From Jannaschia sp. W003 (GTDB lineage Bacteria; Pseudomonadota; Alphaproteobacteria; Rhodobacterales; Rhodobacteraceae), in the NCBI RefSeq assembly GCF_025144335.1, contig NZ_CP083539.1, forward strand, positions 187,501-251,500: 64,000 nucleotides of DNA, written 5' to 3'. The notes beneath the pieces are model-generated. The model was not told the DNA's origin. It saw nothing but the letters and a program-made list of their open reading frames with translations, and did not search any database. Made by a program: the position numbers and the translations under genes. Positions 56,216 to 64,000 of this stretch are shown in pieces (the first letter of the stretch is position 1; each line of letters opens with the position of its first letter).

Positions 56216-56241
56216 CCTTCCCGCGCGGCTGCGGCCTAAAT
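56212..56241 (+). promoter_or_regulatory. Candidate sigma-70 promoter of the nucleoside operon
   Basis: TTGACC (56212-56217), an 18-base spacer and CTAAAT (56236-56241), 56 bases before the ATG of the binding-protein gene; the -35 overlaps the rimI stop. Confidence 0.45.
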
Positions 56242-56297
56242 CCGCCCATGCACGGGCCGGCCAACGGGCCCGCACCACCCAACGGGAGACGAACCAC

Positions 56298-57311
56298 ATG
56301 ACCGTCAAGCACATGCTGATGGCCGCCACCGCGGGCCTCGCCCTGTCGGCCGGCGCCGCCCTCGCCGACGCCCACTCCGCCACGCCCGGCCTGATCATCG
56401 ACCTGGGCGGCAAGTTCGACAAGTCGTTCAACGAGAGCGCCTACAACGGCGCGCAGCGCTGGGTCGAGGAGACCGGTGGCGAGTACTCCGAGACCGAGCT
56501 CGCCAACGAGGCGCAGCGCGAGCAGACCATGCGCCGCATGGCCGACCGCGGCGCCAACCCCGTGGTCGTGCTGGGCTTCGCCAACGCCTCCACCCTGGAG
56601 CAGGTCGCCCCCGACTACCCCGACACCCAGTTCGCGATCGTGGACATGGTGGTCGACCAGCCCAACGTGAAGTCGATCGTCTTCTCGGAGCACGAAGGCT
56701 CCTACCTCGTGGGCATGATGGCCGCGATGGCCTCCGAGACGGGCACCGTCAGCTTCGTGGGCGGTATGGACGTGCCGCTGATCTCGAAGTTCGCCTGCGG
56801 CTACGCGCAAGGCGCCAAGGCCGTGAACCCGGACATCAACGTGATCGTCAACATGACCGGCACTACGCCGTCGGCCTGGAACGACCCCGTGAAGGGCGCC
56901 GAGCTCACCCGCTCGCAGATCTCCCAGGGCGCGGACGTGGTGTTCGCCGCCGCGGGCGGCACCGGCATCGGCGTGCTGCAGGCTGCCTCGGACGAGGGGA
57001 TCAAGTCGATCGGCGTCGACTCGAACCAGAACTACCTCCATCCCGGCTCGGTGCTGACCTCGATGGTCAAGCGCGTCGACAACGCCGTGTACGACACGTT
57101 CAGCGAGGCCATGGCGGGCGAGTTGGAAGCCGGCATCGAGGTCATGGGCCTCGAGAACGACGGCGTCGGCTTCGCCATGGACGAGAACAACGCCGATCTG
57201 GTGAACGAGGACATGGTCGCCGCCGTCGAGGAGGCGAAGCAGAAGATCGTCTCGGGCGAGATCGAGGTGCACGACTACCTCACCGACAACTCCTGCCCGG
57301 TCGACATCTGA
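56298..57311 (+). CDS. BMP-family nucleoside-binding protein
   Basis: A 337-residue periplasmic solute-binding protein of the BMP/PnrA family, which binds purine nucleosides. The signal peptide (MTVKHMLMAATAGLALSAGAALA) lacks a lipobox. Family motifs are GGKFDKSFNESAYNGAQRW (PnrA also has a DKSFN motif), GSYLVGMMAAM, GFVGGMD-like SFVGGMDVPLISKFACGYAQG and VFAAAGGTGIGVLQAA. It starts the operon that ends in purine nucleoside phosphorylase, which supports nucleosides as substrate. GGGAGA precedes the ATG. Confidence 0.92.
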   Translation: MTVKHMLMAATAGLALSAGAALADAHSATPGLIIDLGGKFDKSFNESAYNGAQRWVEETGGEYSETELANEAQREQTMRRMADRGANPVVVLGFANASTLEQVAPDYPDTQFAIVDMVVDQPNVKSIVFSEHEGSYLVGMMAAMASETGTVSFVGGMDVPLISKFACGYAQGAKAVNPDINVIVNMTGTTPSAWNDPVKGAELTRSQISQGADVVFAAAGGTGIGVLQAASDEGIKSIGVDSNQNYLHPGSVLTSMVKRVDNAVYDTFSEAMAGELEAGIEVMGLENDGVGFAMDENNADLVNEDMVAAVEEAKQKIVSGEIEVHDYLTDNSCPVDI

Positions 57312-57670
57312 TGGCAGGCGGCGCGGGCGAGACGCTGGTGCAGCTCCTGTCGGCTTGGAACGAGGCCGACGCGGACGCCCGCGCCGCGATCCTGGACGAG
57401 GCCCTCGCGGCCTCGTTCCTCTACGAGGACCCCCACGCCCCCGCCCCCTTCCGGGGCGCGGACGGCATGGCGCAGTACCTCTCGATCTTCCGGCAGAACC
57501 TGCCCGACGCGGTGCTGCTGCCCCTCGGCAGCCCCGAGGTGACCCACGGCACCGCCATGGTACGCGCACGGCTGGACAGGGGCGGCGAGCCCTTCGCCCA
57601 ACTGCGGTACATCGGGGTCATGGGCGAGGACGGCCTCGCGCGCGTCGCCGGTTTCGTGGAGAGCGAATGA
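57311..57670 (+). CDS. NTF2-like (SnoaL-type) small protein
   Basis: A 119-residue alpha-beta cone protein. LVQLLSAWNEADADARAAILDEALAASFLYEDPHAPAPFRGADGMAQYLSIF has the look of SnoaL/NTF2-like domains, followed by three strands ending VMGEDGLARVAGFVESE. Such domains bind small hydrophobic molecules or act as simple isomerases or hydrolases; no catalytic pair can be named here. It shares one base with the preceding stop and four with the next ATG, so it is translated with the transporter. Confidence 0.7.
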   Translation: MAGGAGETLVQLLSAWNEADADARAAILDEALAASFLYEDPHAPAPFRGADGMAQYLSIFRQNLPDAVLLPLGSPEVTHGTAMVRARLDRGGEPFAQLRYIGVMGEDGLARVAGFVESE

Positions 57671-59226
57671 CCGCCGGGGGTGCGCCCCGGCCGGGGGACG
57701 ACGACCTCGCCCTCGAGCTGCGCGGCATCTCCAAGAGCTTCGGCCCCGTGCAGGCCAACAAGGACATCGCGCTCGCCGTGCGGCGCGGCACGATCCACGG
57801 CATCATCGGCGAGAACGGCGCCGGCAAGTCGACGCTGATGTCGATCCTCTACGGCTTCTACCGCGCCGACCGCGGCGAGGTGTTCGTCGGCGGCCGGCGC
57901 ACCGAGATCCACACCAGCCAGGACGCCATCGACGCCGGCATCGGCATGGTGTTCCAGCACTTCAAGCTGGTGCCGAACTTCACCGTGCTCGAGAACGTCA
58001 TCCTCGGCGCCGAGGATGGCCCGATGCTGCGGCCCTCGCTGGCGCGCGCCCGCAAGCTGCTGACCGAGCTGGCTCACGACTACGAGATGGACGTCGACCC
58101 CGACGCCGTGGTCGAGGACCTGAGCGTCGGCTTCCAGCAGCGCGTGGAGATCCTCAAGGCCCTCTACCGCGAGGCCGACATCCTGATCCTGGACGAGCCC
58201 ACGGGCGTGCTGACGCCGGCCGAGGCCGACCACCTGTTCCGCATCCTCCGCGGGCTGCGCGACCAGGGAAAGACGATCATCCTCATCACCCACAAGCTGC
58301 GCGAGATCATGGAGGTGACCGACTCCGTCTCCGTGATGCGCCGCGGCGAGATGACCGCCACCGTGTCGACCGCCGAGACCTCGCCGGCCGACCTCGCCGA
58401 GCTGATGGTGGGCCGCAAGGTGCTGCTGCGCGTCGAGAAGACGCCCGCGCGGCCCGGCGACACCGTGCTCGAGGTGCGGGACCTGCACGTGCGCGACGAG
58501 CAGGGGGTGGAGCGCCTTAAAGGCATCGACCTGCGCATCCAGGCCGGCGAGATCCTCGGCATCGCCGGCGTGGCCGGCAACGGCCAGTCGGAGCTGCTGG
58601 AGGTGCTGGGCGGCTACGCGACAGGAACGGGCACGATCCGCGTGAACGGCCAGGAGATCGACCTGACGGGCCACGCCTCGGACGCGCGCACCCGCCGCCT
58701 GCGCGGCATCGCCCACGTCCCCGAGGACCGCCAGCGCGAGGGCCTCATCATGGACTTCCACGCCTGGGAGAACGTGGCCTTCGGCTACCACGACCGGCCC
58801 GACTACAGTCGCGGCCTGTTCATGGACCACGCCGCCATGAAGCGCGACTGCGTCGAGAAGATGGAGCGCTTCGACGTGCGCCCGCCCAACCCCGCGCTCC
58901 ACGCCCGCAGCTTCTCGGGCGGCAACCAGCAGAAGATCGTGCTCGCCCGCGAGATCGAGCGCGACCCCGACCTCCTGCTCGTGGGCCAGCCCACGCGCGG
59001 CGTCGACATCGGCGCCATCGAGTTCATCCACCAGCAGATCGTCGCCCTGCGCGACCGCGGCAAGGCGATCCTGCTGGTCTCCGTGGAGCTCGACGAGATC
59101 ATGGGCCTCTCGGACCGCATCGCCGTGATGTTCGACGGCCGCATCATGGGCGAGCGCCTGCCCTCGGAGACCGACGAGGGCGAGCTGGGCCTCCTGATGG
59201 CGGGCATGACGGGGGATGCGGTCTGA
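57667..59226 (+). CDS. Nucleoside ABC transporter ATPase (two fused NBDs)
   Basis: A 519-residue tandem ATPase of the sugar/nucleoside importer type (YufO/NupA-like). The first domain has Walker A GENGAGKST and DLSVGFQQRVEILKAL with ILILDEPTGVLTP; the second has a degenerate P-loop GVAGNGQSE, RGIAHVPEDRQREGLIMDF and signature FSGGNQQKIVLAREI. It powers the two permeases encoded further on. Its stop shares one base with the ATG of the DUF262-HNH gene that separates it from them. Confidence 0.93.
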   Translation: MTAGGAPRPGDDDLALELRGISKSFGPVQANKDIALAVRRGTIHGIIGENGAGKSTLMSILYGFYRADRGEVFVGGRRTEIHTSQDAIDAGIGMVFQHFKLVPNFTVLENVILGAEDGPMLRPSLARARKLLTELAHDYEMDVDPDAVVEDLSVGFQQRVEILKALYREADILILDEPTGVLTPAEADHLFRILRGLRDQGKTIILITHKLREIMEVTDSVSVMRRGEMTATVSTAETSPADLAELMVGRKVLLRVEKTPARPGDTVLEVRDLHVRDEQGVERLKGIDLRIQAGEILGIAGVAGNGQSELLEVLGGYATGTGTIRVNGQEIDLTGHASDARTRRLRGIAHVPEDRQREGLIMDFHAWENVAFGYHDRPDYSRGLFMDHAAMKRDCVEKMERFDVRPPNPALHARSFSGGNQQKIVLAREIERDPDLLLVGQPTRGVDIGAIEFIHQQIVALRDRGKAILLVSVELDEIMGLSDRIAVMFDGRIMGERLPSETDEGELGLLMAGMTGDAV

Positions 59227-61070
59227 TGTTCAGGACCAACCCGGAGGAGCTGAGAGATCTGCTCAAGGCGGCGAGCGACGGAGAGCTTCAGTTGCCCGAC
59301 TTCCAACGCAGCTACGTCTGGGACGATAGCGACGTGCGCGGCATCATCGCCTCTCTGGCCCGCGGCTTTCCCGTGGGCGCCCTCCTCGCTCTGGAGACAG
59401 GTGGGGAGGTCGAGTTCGCGCCCCGCCCAGTGGAGGGCTCGAAAGGCGCTAGGGCACCGCGCACGCTTCTCCTCGACGGTCAGCAGCGCATCACCTCCCT
59501 GTTCCAGGCGCTGTGGTCCAGCGATCCGGTCCGCACCCGCGATGCGCGCCGCCGGGAAGTGGACCGTCACTATTACCTGGACATGGTGCGGGCCGCGGAA
59601 GCTGGCGCGGACATCGTAGACTGCATCGAGGGGTTTCCCGCAGATCGCGTTCGCCGGAGCAACTTCGCCCGCGACGTGGACCAAGATCTGTCCAGCCGTG
59701 AGCGAGAGATCGACGCTCGGATGTTCCCCCTCGACCGCATCTTCGACGAAGCAGGGTGGTGGGACGCTTGGAACGATGCCTGGGGGGCGGACGGACGGCC
59801 CCTGCGGGATTCGGTGAAAGGCATCCTCGAGGCCATCCGCTACTACAAGATGCCGGTGATTACGCTGGATCGATCGAACAGCCGCGAGGCGATCTGCCTC
59901 GTGTTCGAAAAGGTGAACGTAGGCGGCAAGAAGCTCGATGCCTTCGAACTGGTCACGGCTATCTTCGCCGCCTCCTCGTTCGATCTGAGAGCGGACTGGA
60001 AGCGTCGAAGGTCCGCCATGTTCGATCAGGGCCGGCAGGCCCATCACATCCTCAAGGGAGACCAGCCCTACCGAGAGATCGACAGCACGAGCTTTCTGCA
60101 GGTGGTGACCTTCCTGCGCACGCTCGGGGACCGAGACGCGGCCAAGACGGAAGGCAAGACCGGCCGGGAACTGCCGCAGGTGTCCATCAAGCGGGGCGAT
60201 CTGCTCGCCCTGCGTCGGGAGGACTACGAAGCCCATGCCGACACTGTACAGGACGGGTTCGGGGCCGCTGCGCGGTTCCTGAACGCTCGCAGCGTGTTCT
60301 ACGCGAAGGACGTGCCCTACCCGCCCCAGCGGACAGCGCTCGCTGCGCTGTTCGCAGCGCGGGACAACCGCCCGCTCTCCGCCCCCGAGGCGGACCTTGT
60401 CGCTCGTTGGTTCTGGGCGACCTCGCTGGGAGAGCTCTACGGCTCGTCCACCGAGACCCGCATCGCGCGCGACGTCTTGGAGATCCTCGACTGGCTCGAG
60501 GGGGGAGAGGAGCCGCGCTCCATCCGCGAGGCTAGCTTCCGGCAGGCCCGCCTGGACCAGCTCCGCGGCCGGGTCAGTGCCGGCTACAAGGCGATCCACG
60601 CTTTGCTCATGGGACGGGGCTGCTATGACTTCGTCACCGGTGCTCCGCTCGACCTCAGCACGGTGCACAACGAGGCGATCGACATTCATCACATCTTTCC
60701 GAAGGCCTGGTGCGAGAAGCAGGGGCTCGATTGGCGTCAGTACGACAGCATCGTCAACAAGACCGCGCTGACGGCACGCTCCAACCGTCTGATAGGAGGG
60801 CAGGCCCCATCGAGGTACCTGTCGGCCCTCCGCGACAATCAGGGCCTGTCGGACGAAGCGCAGGACGCGATCCTGCGCTCGCATCTGATCGACCCCGAGC
60901 ATCTTCAAGCCGACGACTTCCATGCATTCTACGAGGCCCGCCGCGAGGCGCTTACCGAGCTTATCGAACAGGAAATGACGAACCCTGTCATCCGTGACGT
61001 CATCCCAGAGGACGAACCGGAGTTCGAGTCGGTCGACGAAGAAGCCGCCGACCGGGAGGACGCGGCATGA
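59226..61070 (+). CDS. DUF262 + HNH nuclease (single-chain GmrSD-like), embedded in the transport operon
   Basis: A 614-residue protein. The N-terminal DUF262 (ParB/sulfiredoxin-like NTPase) domain has PDFQRSYVW (24-32), the hallmark DGQQR (84-88) and FEKVNVGGKKLDAFEL (227-242). A helical middle is followed by a C-terminal HNH domain with DIHHIFP (486-492), Asn511 in IVNKTAL, and ARSNRLIGG. This is the GmrS+GmrD layout in one chain. GmrSD cuts modified phage DNA and many DUF262 proteins are defence nucleases. The ATG shares a base with the ATPase stop, and the next permease ATG overlaps its stop (ATGA) with GGGAGGA supplied by its own 3' end. Base composition is less GC-rich than the neighbours. 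A role in transport is unlikely. Confidence 0.85.
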   Translation: MFRTNPEELRDLLKAASDGELQLPDFQRSYVWDDSDVRGIIASLARGFPVGALLALETGGEVEFAPRPVEGSKGARAPRTLLLDGQQRITSLFQALWSSDPVRTRDARRREVDRHYYLDMVRAAEAGADIVDCIEGFPADRVRRSNFARDVDQDLSSREREIDARMFPLDRIFDEAGWWDAWNDAWGADGRPLRDSVKGILEAIRYYKMPVITLDRSNSREAICLVFEKVNVGGKKLDAFELVTAIFAASSFDLRADWKRRRSAMFDQGRQAHHILKGDQPYREIDSTSFLQVVTFLRTLGDRDAAKTEGKTGRELPQVSIKRGDLLALRREDYEAHADTVQDGFGAAARFLNARSVFYAKDVPYPPQRTALAALFAARDNRPLSAPEADLVARWFWATSLGELYGSSTETRIARDVLEILDWLEGGEEPRSIREASFRQARLDQLRGRVSAGYKAIHALLMGRGCYDFVTGAPLDLSTVHNEAIDIHHIFPKAWCEKQGLDWRQYDSIVNKTALTARSNRLIGGQAPSRYLSALRDNQGLSDEAQDAILRSHLIDPEHLQADDFHAFYEARREALTELIEQEMTNPVIRDVIPEDEPEFESVDEEAADREDAA

Positions 61071-62242
61071 GCGGCGACATCCTTCCGAAGTGGGTCGACG
61101 TCCTCCTGATCCCGCTCTTAAACCTCGTGCTGGCCCTGTTCGTGTCGGGCCTCGTGGTCCTTTTCATCGGCGAGAACCCGTTCGAGGCGATGCGCATCCT
61201 CGTGAACGGGGCCGTGGGCTCGGCCTACGGCTGGGGCTACACGCTCTACTACACCACTAACTTCATCTTCACCGGCCTCGGCGTCGCGGTCGCCTTCCAC
61301 GCGCGGCTGTTCAACATCGGCGGCGAGGGGCAGGCGGCCATCGGCGGCCTCGGGGTCGCGCTGGCGATGCTCTGGGTGCCCTGGCCGCACTGGTCGGTGG
61401 CGCTGGTGGCCGCCGCCGTGGCCGCCGCGCTCTTCGGCGCCGCATGGGCCGCGATCCCGGCCTGGCTGCAGGCCCGGCGCGGCAGCCACATCGTGATCAC
61501 CACGATCATGTTCAACTTCATCGCCTCGGCGCTGATGGTCTACCTGCTCTCCCGCGTCCTCCTGGTCCCCGGCGCCGGCGGCTCGCCCGAGACCGCGCGC
61601 TTCGCGGAAGCCGTCCGCCTGCCGAACGCAGCCGACGTCCTGCCCTTCCTCGGCTTCCCGCGCTCCACGCCGCTCAACGTCTCGTTCGCGCTCGCCCTCC
61701 TGTCCGCGCTGTTCGTCTGGGTGCTGATCTGGCGCACGCGGCTGGGCTACGAGATCCGTGCCTTCGGCCTGTCCGGGCCGGCCGCGCTCTACGCCGGCAT
61801 CAGCCCCGTGCGCATCACCATGATCGCCATGCTGATCTCGGGCGGCCTGTGCGGCATGATGGCCACCAACGCCGTGCTGGGCGAGGCCGAGCGCCTCGTG
61901 ATCGACCCGGTGCAGGGCGCGGGCTTCGTGGGCATCGCGGTGGCGCTGATGGGCCGGTCGCACCCCGTGGGCGTGATCCTGGCCGCCCTCCTCTTCGGCG
62001 TGCTCTACCAGGGCGGCGCGGAGCTGGAGTTCGAGCGTCCCGCCATCACCCGCGAGCTGGTGATCGTGATCCAGGCGCTCGTGATCCTGTTCACCGGCGC
62101 GCTCGACGGCATGGTGCGCCGGCCCCTCGAGGGCTTCTTCGTGGCCCGCCGCCGCGGCCGTCCCGCCGCCGCGGCCGCCGTTCCCGAGCCGACCTCGCCC
62201 CGGGGCGCGGACAACGACCCCGTCCACCGCGCCGAGCCCTGA
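61067..62242 (+). CDS. Nucleoside ABC transporter permease 1
   Basis: A 391-residue inner-membrane permease of the BPD_transp_2 type with about ten membrane helices. Family features are FTGLGVAVAFHARLFNIGGEGQAAIGGLGVAL, GSHIVITTIMFNFIASALM and GAGFVGIAVALMGRSHPVGVILAALLFGVLYQGG. A Pro/Ala/Arg-rich cytoplasmic tail follows. It pairs with the next permease. Its start codon and ribosome site lie in the end of the DUF262-HNH gene. Confidence 0.93.
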   Translation: MSGDILPKWVDVLLIPLLNLVLALFVSGLVVLFIGENPFEAMRILVNGAVGSAYGWGYTLYYTTNFIFTGLGVAVAFHARLFNIGGEGQAAIGGLGVALAMLWVPWPHWSVALVAAAVAAALFGAAWAAIPAWLQARRGSHIVITTIMFNFIASALMVYLLSRVLLVPGAGGSPETARFAEAVRLPNAADVLPFLGFPRSTPLNVSFALALLSALFVWVLIWRTRLGYEIRAFGLSGPAALYAGISPVRITMIAMLISGGLCGMMATNAVLGEAERLVIDPVQGAGFVGIAVALMGRSHPVGVILAALLFGVLYQGGAELEFERPAITRELVIVIQALVILFTGALDGMVRRPLEGFFVARRRGRPAAAAAVPEPTSPRGADNDPVHRAEP

Positions 62243-62252
62243 AGGATCCGCC

Positions 62253-63218
62253 ATGGACTTCGCCGACCTGATCCAGATCCTCGACAGCGCCCTGCGGCTC
62301 GCCACGCCGCTGCTGCTGGCCTGCCTCGCCGGGCTCTTCTCGGAGCGCGCGGGCATCTTCGACATCGGGCTCGAGGGCAAGATGCTGGCCTCTGCCTTCT
62401 TCTCGGCTGCCGCCGCCTACGCCACCGGCTCGGCCTGGCTGGGCCTGCTGGCCGGCATCGGCGCGGCGATGGTCTTGGCGGCGATCCACGGGCTGGCCTC
62501 GATCACCTTCCGGGGCAACCAGCTGATCTCCGGGGTCGCCATCAACTTCCTCGCCTCGGGCATGACCGTGGTGGTGGGCGAGACGTGGTTCTCGCTCGGC
62601 GGGCGCACCCCCGCCCTCGCCGGCCCGGCCCGCTTCGGCGAGGTGGAGCTGCCCTTCGCGGACGCCGTGCGCGACGTGCCGGTGCTGGGGCCGGTCTACT
62701 CCGACCTCCTCTCGGGCCACTCGATCCTGGTCTACATCGCCCTCGCCATCGTGCCCCTGACGTGGTGGGTGCTGTTCCGCACCCGCTTCGGCCTGCGCCT
62801 GCGCGCCGTGGGCGAGAACCCCGCCGCCGTGGACACTGCCGGCGTCAGCGTGGTCGGCCTGCGGTATGCGGCCGTCATGATCTGCGGCGTCCTCACCGGC
62901 ATCGCCGGCGCGCACCTCGCCACCGCGCTCGGCGCGGGTTTCGTCAAGGAGATGTCGGCGGGCCGGGGCTTCATCGCGCTGGCCGCCCTGATCTTCGCCA
63001 AGTGGCGCCCGTGGTACGCGCTGGGGGCGTGCCTCCTGTTCGGCCTCCTGGAGGCGGTCGGCAACCGCTACCAGAACATCGACGTGGGCGGCTTCGACAT
63101 CCCCACCCAGTTCATGCAGGCGCTGCCCTACATCCTCACGGTCGTGATCTTGGCCGGCTTCGTAGGCCGCGCCATCCCGCCGCGTGCCGGGGGCGAGCCC
63201 TATGTCAAGGAAAGCTGA
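62253..63218 (+). CDS. Nucleoside ABC transporter permease 2
   Basis: A 321-residue BPD_transp_2 permease. Signatures are LACLAGLFSERAGIFDIGLEGKMLASAFFS, ITFRGNQLISGVAINFLASGMT, FRTRFGLRLRAVGENPAAVDTAGVSV and GRGFIALAALIFAKWRPWYALGACLLFGLLEA. AAGGA lies before the ATG. The phosphorylase gene begins inside its last codons (17-base overlap). Confidence 0.93.
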   Translation: MDFADLIQILDSALRLATPLLLACLAGLFSERAGIFDIGLEGKMLASAFFSAAAAYATGSAWLGLLAGIGAAMVLAAIHGLASITFRGNQLISGVAINFLASGMTVVVGETWFSLGGRTPALAGPARFGEVELPFADAVRDVPVLGPVYSDLLSGHSILVYIALAIVPLTWWVLFRTRFGLRLRAVGENPAAVDTAGVSVVGLRYAAVMICGVLTGIAGAHLATALGAGFVKEMSAGRGFIALAALIFAKWRPWYALGACLLFGLLEAVGNRYQNIDVGGFDIPTQFMQALPYILTVVILAGFVGRAIPPRAGGEPYVKES

Positions 63219-64000
63219 CGACCTCGCCGCCCTCGTCCGCGCGCAGGCGGGCGCCGAGGCCCCGGCGCTGGGGCTGATCCTCGGCTCGGGGCTGGGGCAC
63301 CTGGCGGACGCGGTGGACGGCGTCTCGATCCCCTACGACGCGCTCGACGGCTTCCCCCACGCCGGCGTCTCGGGCCACGCGCCGAAGCTGGTGGTGGGCA
63401 CCCTGGAGGGCACGCGCGTCGCCGTGCTGGGGGGCCGCGCGCACTACTACGAGAACGGGCGCCCGGACGCGATGCGCCTTCCCTTAGAGGTGCTTCATGC
63501 CCTGGGCGTGCCCGAGCTGGTCGTCACCAACGCCGCAGGTTCCTTGCGCGAGGACATGCCCACCGGCTCGGTGATGCTGCTGTCGGATCACATCAACTTC
63601 TCGGGCCTCAACCCGCTGATCGGCGAGCCGACCGACGCGCGCTTCGTGCCCATGACCGACGCCCACGACCCCGGGCTGCGCGCCCGCCTGCGCGCCGCCG
63701 CCGAGGCCGAGGGCATCGCCATGCCCGAGGGCGTCTACGCCTGGTACTCCGGCCCCTCCTTCGAGACCCCCGCCGAGATCCGCGCGCTGCGCACCCTCGG
63801 CGCGGATGCGGTGGGCATGTCCACGGTGCCCGAGGTGATCCTGGCGCGCTTCCTGGGGCTGCGCGTCGCGGGCGTCTCGGTAGTGACGAACATGGCGGCG
63901 GGCCTGTCCGCCGAGGCGATCTGCCACGACCACACCAAGGCCATGGCCCCCGTGGGCGCCGCCAAGCTGGAGCGGGTGCTGCGCCGGATGCTGCGCGGCT
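63202..64000 (+). CDS. Purine nucleoside phosphorylase (partial, 3' end beyond window)
   Basis: The first 266 residues of a trimeric-type purine nucleoside phosphorylase (PunA/XapA/DeoD2 group). It splits imported inosine, guanosine or xanthosine with phosphate into base and ribose-1-phosphate. Motifs are LGLILGSGLGHLADAVD (phosphate loop), GFPHAGVSGHAPKLVVG, GRAHYYENG, VVTNAAGSL, the YSGPSFETPAEIRALR base-site region, and VSVVTNMAAGLS. The overlap with the permease gene fixes uptake and breakdown in one operon. Confidence 0.93.
   Translation, partial: MSRKADDLAALVRAQAGAEAPALGLILGSGLGHLADAVDGVSIPYDALDGFPHAGVSGHAPKLVVGTLEGTRVAVLGGRAHYYENGRPDAMRLPLEVLHALGVPELVVTNAAGSLREDMPTGSVMLLSDHINFSGLNPLIGEPTDARFVPMTDAHDPGLRARLRAAAEAEGIAMPEGVYAWYSGPSFETPAEIRALRTLGADAVGMSTVPEVILARFLGLRVAGVSVVTNMAAGLSAEAICHDHTKAMAPVGAAKLERVLRRMLRG

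Overview
The window is a gene-dense, very GC-rich stretch of an alphaproteobacterial chromosome, most likely Rhodobacteraceae/Roseobacteraceae. Pointers are the RegB/RegA redox two-component pair, the alphaproteobacterial type of AddB and AddA, a class I lysyl-tRNA synthetase, a UspA next to a class IV aminotransferase, and many operons whose genes overlap as ATGA or GTGA. No rRNA, tRNA, CRISPR array, integrase or transposase was recognised. The first gene (msrP, minus strand) and the last (purine nucleoside phosphorylase, plus strand) run off the ends.

Layout. 1-9 kb, minus strand: msrP with a candidate sigma-54 promoter, an M48 lipoprotein protease, clpB, a DUF2853 protein, two paralogous exported PRC-barrel proteins (one with a long nine-residue tandem repeat), ahcY and a small exported protein. 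9-12.6 kb: an HD hydrolase and an acetyltransferase, then regA (coupled to a small lipoprotein gene) divergent from regB. 12.7-23.4 kb: a PAS protein, then tsaE-amgK-murU-addB-addA as one overlapping train, then trxA with its own promoter and terminator. 23.5-25.2 kb: glnK-amtB. 25.5-34.6 kb: a class A penicillin-binding protein, a type I secretion ABC/HlyD pair, a DUF2268 metallopeptidase candidate, RidA, a glycerophosphodiester phosphodiesterase, a DUF482 acyltransferase-like protein and phhB.

About 34.5-35.65 kb is a sharply AT-rich islet. It begins inside the 3' end of phhB, ends just before an mscS-family gene, and carries one phospholipase-D-like gene. Normal composition resumes with mscS, ornithine cyclodeaminase and arginase (divergent from an Lrp regulator), peroxiredoxin, an FAD reductase, rsmD, an FkbM-like methyltransferase, recQ, yaaA, a TerB-like protein, lysS, a DUF4864 protein, a large beta-helix protein, an aminotransferase, a membrane protein, a UspA and a protease-like protein without its catalytic serine. 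Then come nfuA (behind a candidate Irr box), tsaB and rimI.

56.2-64 kb is a purine nucleoside uptake operon: BMP binding protein, NTF2-like protein, ABC ATPase, two permeases and purine nucleoside phosphorylase. Between the ATPase and the first permease sits a 614-residue DUF262+HNH (GmrSD-like) protein that shares start/stop bases with both neighbours. This probable anti-phage nuclease, seamlessly lodged in a housekeeping transport operon, is the most interesting feature of the window. The AT-rich islet and the nonapeptide-repeat PRC protein come next. All functional calls are by recognition of motifs and family features; no database search was run.
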